Part shown: piece after piece, positions 51,704-56,891 of the stretch
Numbering within the stretch: position 1 is the first letter of the stretch
How the letters are laid out: every line of letters begins with the position of its first letter
From: Bacteroidota bacterium
Lineage (GTDB): Bacteria > Bacteroidota > Bacteroidia > Flavobacteriales_F > PHOS-HE28
DNA: 56,891 nucleotides
Assembly: GCA_018266475.1 (NCBI GenBank)
Contig: JAFEAI010000281.1
Coordinates: forward strand, 1-56,891
Reading direction: 5' to 3'
Program-made: the position numbers and the translations under genes
The notes under the pieces: generated by a model
Told to the model about the DNA's origin: nothing
The model's input: the letters and a program-made list of their open reading frames with translations, nothing else
The model's database searches: none

Positions 51704-53200
51704 CTACGGCAACTCCACCTCCATCCCTTGCATGAAGGCCATGGCGCGGTCCATCAGCTCGTGCATCACCACGTCCTCTTCCACGAAGGGCACCTGCTTA
51801 CGCAATGCGGCATGAAGGCTTTCAATGGCCTTGGAAGACTTCAGCGGCCTGCGGAAATCCAACGCCTGTGCGGCGGTGAAGAGCTCAATGGCGAGGATGC
51901 GCTCCACATCCCCCGCCACGGCCCAGGTCTTCAGCGCGGCGGCGGCGCCCATGCTCACGTGATCTTCCTGGCCGTTGCTGCTGTCGATGGTGTCCACGCT
52001 GTTGGGCATGCAGCGTTGCTTGTTGGCGCTCACCAAGGCCGCCGATGCGTATTGCGGGATCATGAAGCCGCTGTTAAGGCCCGGATGCGCCACCAGGAAC
52101 GCGGGCAGGCCGCGCTGGCCGCTGAGCAGTTTGTAGGTGCGGCGTTCGCTGATGCTGCCGAACTCGGCCAAGGCGATGGCTAAGAAATCCAGTGCCAGGG
52201 CAAGCGGTTGTCCGTGGAAATTGCCTGCGCTTACGATCAGGTCCTCGTCATCAAAGACGGTGGGGTTGTCCGTAACGGATTCCAGTTCGCGCTCCACCAC
52301 GCGCTGCACGTAGGCGATGGCATCCCGGCTGGCGCCATGCACCTGCGGCACGCAACGGAAGGAATAGGGGTCCTGCACGTGCTTCTTGGTGCGCTTGGCG
52401 ATGGCGCTGCCCTTGAGCAGTTCGCGGATATGGCCTGCCACTACGGCCTGCCCGGGATGCGGGCGCACCGCATGCACGGAGGGATGGAAGGGCTCCAGGC
52501 GGCCATCGAAGGCATCGAGCGCAAGCGCCGCCACCACATCCGCCATGTGTGCGATCCGGTTCGCCTTCAGCGTGAGCAGCGCGGCATACGCGCACATGAA
52601 CTGCGTGCCGTTGAGCAGGGCCAGGCCTTCCTTGGGGCCGAGCTCGATCGGCGCCCAGCCCAATTGCTTCAGCGCCTTGGCCGTGGCCATGCGCTTTCCC
52701 TCCAGCACCACTTCGCCCAAGCCGAGCAACGGCAAGGCCAAGTGGGCCAGCGGTGCCAGATCCCCGCTGGCGCCGAGCGATCCGCGCTCGTACACCACGG
52801 GAAGCATGTCCGCATTGTACATGTCCACGTAGCGCTGGGCGGTTTCCAAGGCCACGGCGCTATGCCCGAAGGCCATGTTCTGCACCTTCAGCACCAGCAT
52901 GGCGCGGACGATCTCCGCAGGCACCGGATCGCCGGTGCCGCAGGCGTGGCTCATCACCAAGTTCTTCTGCAATTGTGCGAGCTTGTCCTTGGGGATGCTG
53001 GTATCGGCCAGTGCGCCGAAGCCGGTGTTCACGCCGTAGATCGGTGCATCGCTTTGCTTCAGGCGATCGCGCAGGTAGGCATGGCTGCGCTTGATGGCCG
53101 CCACCGCATCCTTGCCCAACACAATGGGGCTGCGGGTGGAAAGGATGTGGTCGAGCTCGGCGAGTTCGAGGCCGATGGTGCCGATGGGATGGGGTTTCAT
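51704..53200 (-). CDS. hutH: Histidine ammonia-lyase
   Basis: First step of histidine degradation: L-histidine to urocanate and ammonia. 498 residues. The MIO cofactor forms from Ala144-Ser145-Gly146 in SLGASGDLAPLAHLAL. Other family parts: YGVNTGFGALADT, LSGQRGLPAFLV and the end KKHVQDPYSFRCVPQVHGASRDAIAYV. No other hut genes are adjacent. It follows hisS on the same strand, so the two may be cotranscribed although they act in opposite directions of histidine use. Confidence 0.96.
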   Translation of the reverse strand: MKPHPIGTIGLELAELDHILSTRSPIVLGKDAVAAIKRSHAYLRDRLKQSDAPIYGVNTGFGALADTSIPKDKLAQLQKNLVMSHACGTGDPVPAEIVRAMLVLKVQNMAFGHSAVALETAQRYVDMYNADMLPVVYERGSLGASGDLAPLAHLALPLLGLGEVVLEGKRMATAKALKQLGWAPIELGPKEGLALLNGTQFMCAYAALLTLKANRIAHMADVVAALALDAFDGRLEPFHPSVHAVRPHPGQAVVAGHIRELLKGSAIAKRTKKHVQDPYSFRCVPQVHGASRDAIAYVQRVVERELESVTDNPTVFDDEDLIVSAGNFHGQPLALALDFLAIALAEFGSISERRTYKLLSGQRGLPAFLVAHPGLNSGFMIPQYASAALVSANKQRCMPNSVDTIDSSNGQEDHVSMGAAAALKTWAVAGDVERILAIELFTAAQALDFRRPLKSSKAIESLHAALRKQVPFVEEDVVMHELMDRAMAFMQGMEVELP

Positions 53201-53258
53201 GGGATTGGTTTTGTCGACCCCATGGGTCGACGGTACAAATGATCGATGGTACAGGTGT

Positions 53259-54638
53259 TCATACGATCGCGTCGAGCAGCTCCCCCTCCTTCACCGCCCG
53301 CTGCTCCCCGCTCTTCATCTCCTTCACAGTCACGATGCCCTGCTTCATTTCGTTCTCGCCGATGATGGCCACGAAGGGGATGCCCTTGTCGTCGGCATAT
53401 TTGAACTGCTTGGCCATTTTCACGGCGTCAGGATAGAGTTCGGCGGCGATGCCCGCTTCGCGCACTGTGCGCAACAGCTTCAGGCAGTGAAGCGCTTCCG
53501 CGTCGCCGAAGTTGGCGAAGAGCACGCGGGTGCTGCTGCCGAGTTCCGCCGGGAATTTGCCGAGCTCCAGCAGCACGTCGTAGATGCGGTCGGCACCGAA
53601 GCTGATGCCCACGCCGCTCATGTCCTTGAGGCCGAAGATGCCGGTGAGGTCGTCGTAGCGGCCACCGCCGGCGATGCTGCTCTGCAGGCTGCCTTCGTTG
53701 GCCTTCACCTCGAAGATGGCACCGGTGTAGTAGTCTAAGCCGCGGGCCAGGGTTGGATCGAACTCCAGCGTGGCATTTCCCAACTGCCCGGCCGTATCGA
53801 ATACCGTGGAAAGATCCCGGATGCCTTCCTGCGCAAGGGGCACGCTGCCCAGCCAGTCCTGCAGCTGCTGCTTCTGCGCAGGCCATGTGCCATGCAGGCG
53901 GAAGAGCGGGGCAATGGTGGCCAAGGCGGTTTCGGAAATCCCTTTGGCACGCATTTCCTCCTGCACCTTTTCCAGGCCGATCTTGTCCAGCTTGTCGATG
54001 GCGGTTACCATGTCCACCACCTTTTCCGGCTGGCCGCTGATCTCTGCAATGGCGCTGAGCACCTTGCGGTCGTTCACCTTGATGGCCACCTGCAGGCCGA
54101 ACGCGTTGAACACTTCAGCGGTCAGCTCCACCAGCTCCACTTCGTTCAGCAGGCTCTTGCTGCCGATCACGTCGGCATCGCACTGGTAGAACTCGCGGTA
54201 GCGGCCTTTCTGCGGGCGGTCGGCGCGCCACACCGGCTGTATCTGGTAGCGCTTGAAGGGAAAGGCGAGTTCGTTGCGGTGCTGCACCACATAGCGTGCA
54301 AAGGGCACGGTGAGATCGTAGCGCAGGGCTTTTCCCGAAAGAGATGTAGCGAGTTTACCGGGATGCACCTCTTCCCCCTTGGCCAAAGCAGCCTTCAGCT
54401 CCGGTGCCACTTCCTTCCAAACGTCACCATTATTGAGCACTTTGAAGATCAAGCGGTCCCCTTCCTCGCCATACTTGCCAGTAAGCGTTTCCAACTTCTC
54501 CATGGCGGGTGTTTCCAGCGGCAGAAAGCCGTACTTCCGGAACACCGTTTCAATGGTGCCGAAGATGTGCTTGCGGCGGAGCATTTCCACCGGCGAGAAA
54601 TCGCGGGTGCCCTTGGGGATGGAAGGCATATTGGCCAT
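53259..54638 (-). CDS. hisS: Histidyl-tRNA synthetase
   Basis: Charges tRNA-His. 459 residues of class II: motif 1 at ALRYDLTVPFARYV, motif 2 in RYQIQPVWRADRPQKGRYREFYQCDADVIG, the HisA signature ARGLDYYTGAIFEV, motif 3 in GGGRYDDLTGIFG and GVGISFGADRIY. The anticodon-binding domain follows from about residue 365 (TRVLFANFGDAEALHCLKLL). ATG 54638 lies 4 nt behind a TACTTTCG box. 58 nt separate its stop from hutH. Confidence 0.96.
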   Translation of the reverse strand: MANMPSIPKGTRDFSPVEMLRRKHIFGTIETVFRKYGFLPLETPAMEKLETLTGKYGEEGDRLIFKVLNNGDVWKEVAPELKAALAKGEEVHPGKLATSLSGKALRYDLTVPFARYVVQHRNELAFPFKRYQIQPVWRADRPQKGRYREFYQCDADVIGSKSLLNEVELVELTAEVFNAFGLQVAIKVNDRKVLSAIAEISGQPEKVVDMVTAIDKLDKIGLEKVQEEMRAKGISETALATIAPLFRLHGTWPAQKQQLQDWLGSVPLAQEGIRDLSTVFDTAGQLGNATLEFDPTLARGLDYYTGAIFEVKANEGSLQSSIAGGGRYDDLTGIFGLKDMSGVGISFGADRIYDVLLELGKFPAELGSSTRVLFANFGDAEALHCLKLLRTVREAGIAAELYPDAVKMAKQFKYADDKGIPFVAIIGENEMKQGIVTVKEMKSGEQRAVKEGELLDAIV

Positions 54639-54642
54639 GGCG

Positions 54643-54650
54643 CGAAAGTA
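54643..54650 (-). promoter_or_regulatory. -7 promoter element of hisS
   Basis: TACTTTCG on the minus strand, 4 nt before the start codon: a short or absent leader. Confidence 0.6.
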
Positions 54651-54663
54651 CGGTTGGCCGCGC

Positions 54664-55782
54664 TCACCGGGGTTTTGCGGCAGGCCGGTAGCGGTTGCGC
54701 AACTTCAGGATCGGCGCTTCAAAGAACCGGTAGGAGCCCCCCGCCACGGCGATGGTGAGCAGAAAGACAGCGGGATAGGCCCACACATCCCGCAGCACGT
54801 GGAAACGTGCGAGCAGGCTGAGCACCAGCACCACCACGGGCGGATGGTACACATAGAGGCCGTAGGAGATCCTGCCGAGGTACCGCAAGGGCGGTTGCTC
54901 CAACAGGCGCGCCGCGCGCGGGTTGGCGGCCAGGTTCAGCACCAGCAGCGCAAAAAGCACCTCGATCACCTTGGTGCCTACGGCGGCGATCCACTCGTAC
55001 CGCGACAACACGGCCACGGTGATCACGGCCGTGGCGATGAACACGCGCCTGTCCAGCAGGATCCGCAACATGCGGCCCTGGCGCAACAGCAGCATTGCCA
55101 TGCCGGCGCCTGCGGCCATGGCATCTATGTTGAAGTTGCGCCAAAACGCGAACAGCAGCTCCACGGTGCGCGTGCCTGAGGCGGGTCCGTTGGCCAGCAG
55201 CACGTAGATGGCGGACCAGCCGAAGAACACCCCGATGATAAGCAGCGGCCGGATGCGCTTGAACGCGATCAGCGCCAAGGGCCACAGCGCATAGAAATAC
55301 TCCTCCGTGCCGATGGACCACAGATGGGCTGCATCGGGCACGCCATTGGTGATATCGGGCACCAGGGTGGGCAGGAACAAGGCGAAGAGCAGCAGCTTTC
55401 GGGGCCATTCGGAGAGCACTTCCGCCGGGGACATGCCGGGGATGTGCAGCAGCGGAAAAAAGGGGATGACGAACAAGGTGAGCAGGACCATGAGGAAATA
55501 CAGCGGCCAAATGCGCAACATGCGGCGCATGAGGAACGGGCGCACATGGATGCGGCCCAGCCTGCGCTCCTCATCCAGCAGGAGCCAGGTGATCAGGAAT
55601 CCGCTAAGGACGAAGAAAAGCCGCACGCCCAAGCCGCCGAGCAGCTCCCAGTGCAGCAGGGATGCGGCCCGGCCAAGCCCGAGAAGCTGGGGGGTCTTTT
55701 CGGTATGCCAGATGATCACCAGGGCGGCACCGATGAACCTGAGGCCGTCCAGGTTGGGGAAACGTGTGGCGGCCACGGGCAT
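54664..55782 (-). CDS. Membrane acyltransferase, OafA/YrhL type (acyltransferase 3)
   Basis: 372 residues with about ten hydrophobic helices. Conserved start RFPNLDGLRFIGAALVIIWHTEKTP carries the putative catalytic His26; then GGLGVRLFFVLSGFLITWLLLDE and RRMLRIWPLYFLMVLL. These enzymes O-acylate sugars on LPS, capsule or peptidoglycan at the inner membrane. The substrate is unknown. Stands between hisS and the luciferase-like gene, same strand. Confidence 0.92.
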   Translation of the reverse strand: MPVAATRFPNLDGLRFIGAALVIIWHTEKTPQLLGLGRAASLLHWELLGGLGVRLFFVLSGFLITWLLLDEERRLGRIHVRPFLMRRMLRIWPLYFLMVLLTLFVIPFFPLLHIPGMSPAEVLSEWPRKLLLFALFLPTLVPDITNGVPDAAHLWSIGTEEYFYALWPLALIAFKRIRPLLIIGVFFGWSAIYVLLANGPASGTRTVELLFAFWRNFNIDAMAAGAGMAMLLLRQGRMLRILLDRRVFIATAVITVAVLSRYEWIAAVGTKVIEVLFALLVLNLAANPRAARLLEQPPLRYLGRISYGLYVYHPPVVVLVLSLLARFHVLRDVWAYPAVFLLTIAVAGGSYRFFEAPILKLRNRYRPAAKPR

Positions 55783-55816
55783 GCGGCGAAGCTATGGCGG
55801 GCAGCGGTCCCCGTGT

Positions 55817-56851
55817 TCAGGCCAGCAGCTCGCGCACCCGGGGCACCACCTGTGTGGCAAACAGCCGGATGCTGCGCAGCATGGTTTCATGGGGCAGTGT
55901 TCCGGAGCTGTACTTGAGGTCGAAGCGCGAAAGGCCCAGCAGCTTGGCCGTTTGGGCGATCTTCCAGGCCACGGTCTCCGGGGCGCCCACGCACATGGCA
56001 CCATTGGGTCCGGCGAGTTGTTCGAAGCCGGCGCGGGTCAAGGGCGGCCACCCGCGCTCACGCCCGATCTGGGTGTGCATGGCGGCATAGTGCGGATAGA
56101 GCTCCTCCTTGGCCTGCTCATCGGTTTCAGCGATGTGGCCCGGGGAGTGTACACCGATGGGCAGCGTGCCCTTGCCGAACTCGGCCAAGGCCCTCCGGTA
56201 AAGGTCGGCCAGCGGTTTGAAGTTGGCCGGATCGCCGCCAATGATGGCCAGCATGAGCGGCAGCCCGTAATGCGCGGCGCGCATCACGCTTTGCGGCGTG
56301 CCGCCCACGGCCACCCAGGTCTTGATCCGCCCGTGCATGGTAGGCGGGTAAACCCGCTGGTCCTTCAGCGCCGCGCGCGTTTCGCCGCTCCAGGTCACGG
56401 GCTTTTCCTTCAGCAGCTCGGCAAACAAGTCCAGCCGTTCATTGAACAGTTGTTCGTATTGGTCCAGTTGGAAGCCGAAGAGCGGGAACGATTCAGTGAA
56501 GGAGCCGCGGCCCACCACCACTTCCGCGCGCCCGCTGGAGAGCGCGTCCAGCGTGGCGAAGCGTTCATACACCCGCACGGGGTCGTCGGAGCTGAGCACG
56601 GTGACCACCGAGCCCAGGCGGATGCGCTTGGTGCGCGAGGCGATCGCGGCCAACACCACTTCCGGTGCAGAGACCGCGAAATCCGGCCGGTGGTGCTCGC
56701 CCACACCGAAGAAATCGAGCCCGAGCTGGTCGGCCAGTTCCGCCTCGGCCACGATGTTGCGCAGCACCTCATCATGCTTCAGCAGTTTCCCGGCGGTGTC
56801 CACCGTGATGTCGCCAAAGGTGTCCAGCCCAAATTCAAAATTCGTTGCCAT
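55817..56851 (-). CDS. LLM-class flavin-dependent oxidoreductase
   Basis: 344 residues of the bacterial luciferase-like family: FEFGLDTFGD, FFGVGEHHRPDFAVSAPEVVLAAIASRTKRIRLGSVVTVL, PVRVYERFATLDALSSGRAEVVVGRGSFTE and the C-terminal PETVAWKIAQTAKLLGLSRFDLKYSSG. The layout fits FMN-dependent monooxygenases of the YvbT/LuxA-like group. ATG 56851 was chosen; the 2-residue longer start is a TTG. Confidence 0.92.
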   Translation of the reverse strand: MATNFEFGLDTFGDITVDTAGKLLKHDEVLRNIVAEAELADQLGLDFFGVGEHHRPDFAVSAPEVVLAAIASRTKRIRLGSVVTVLSSDDPVRVYERFATLDALSSGRAEVVVGRGSFTESFPLFGFQLDQYEQLFNERLDLFAELLKEKPVTWSGETRAALKDQRVYPPTMHGRIKTWVAVGGTPQSVMRAAHYGLPLMLAIIGGDPANFKPLADLYRRALAEFGKGTLPIGVHSPGHIAETDEQAKEELYPHYAAMHTQIGRERGWPPLTRAGFEQLAGPNGAMCVGAPETVAWKIAQTAKLLGLSRFDLKYSSGTLPHETMLRSIRLFATQVVPRVRELLA

Positions 56852-56873
56852 GGCCAATGCTGAAATGTTGCGG

Positions 56874-56881
56874 TGAAGGTA
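56874..56881 (-). promoter_or_regulatory. -7-like element of the LLM gene
   Basis: TACCTTCA on the minus strand, 22 nt before ATG 56851. Confidence 0.4.
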
Positions 56882-56891
56882 CGGGGGTGCA

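Noticed and set aside
53213-53231. Terminator of hisS
   Set aside because: Strong stem but no T tract on the minus strand.

Overview
The window is a GC-rich, densely packed chromosomal segment of a member of the Bacteroidota, most likely a high-GC environmental Flavobacteriales-type bacterium. Four things support this. Many genes are preceded by the Bacteroidota -7 promoter element TAnnTTTG or its variant TAnnTTCG, with no visible Shine-Dalgarno sequence. Several secreted proteins end in Por/T9SS-type sorting domains. Families typical of the phylum are present (DUF4476, DUF6702, DUF4159, LytTR/His_kinase pair, MacAB-like transporter with two permeases). The metabolic genes (fumarylacetoacetase, histidine ammonia-lyase, dienoyl-CoA reductase, serine hydroxymethyltransferase) fit a heterotroph using amino acids and fatty acids. 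No rRNA, tRNA, CRISPR or intact transposase was seen. The genus cannot be named from sequence alone.

Layout. 1-900: an edge palindromic repeat and a frameshifted family-25 glycosyltransferase. 1.2-9 kb: glyA, an outer-membrane-type protein, a GT39-like membrane glycosyltransferase, fahA and a bifunctional (p)ppGpp enzyme, with two short tandem repeat arrays between genes. 9-17 kb: TPR protein, dienoyl-CoA reductase, small secreted proteins, a SiaC-like regulator divergent from a double USP protein, DUF1883, a membrane protein and Hsp20. 17-21.6 kb: TonB-like protein and a fur/STAS/purA/rsmF-type operon, all on the minus strand. 21.6-30 kb: four secreted T9SS-type proteins, a nitroreductase, and an OstA-like/OmpH-like envelope pair. 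30-35 kb: DUF6702 protein, a structured REP-like repeat array, a LytTR/sensor kinase pair, AcpH and an MltF-like lytic transglycosylase. 35-39.5 kb: a minus-strand operon of CsgG and LPP20-like lipoproteins headed by a DUF4476 protein. 39.7-44.4 kb: ABC ATPase, two FtsX/MacB permeases separated by a heptamer array of about 350 nt, and a MacA-like adaptor. 44.7-49.5 kb: glycosyltransferase overlapping an LpxH-like phosphatase, rsmE, DUF4159 and an alpha/beta hydrolase. 49.5-51.7 kb: an accessory island. 51.7-56.9 kb: hutH, hisS, an acyltransferase and a luciferase-like oxidoreductase.

The most unusual part is the 49.5-51.7 kb island. It holds a VbhA-like Fic antitoxin with the inhibitory S-x-x-x-E-G motif, a Fic toxin that stops after 15 codons, and an AT-rich choloylglycine-hydrolase-family gene. 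The start of that gene's segment (GTTAGCT) and a downstream 132-bp attC-like element (AGCTAAC ... GTTATCC) match as expected for an integron cassette. Two related palindromic segments flank it. A second original signal is the tandem array at 30.57-30.83 kb, in which unrelated stem sequences keep the same hairpin architecture; a diverged relative lies near 35 kb. The three short tandem arrays (8-mer, 7-mer and 7/21-mer) sit close to stop codons and show marked strand asymmetry. Two probable frameshifts both fall in runs of four Gs, so assembly error must be considered for them.
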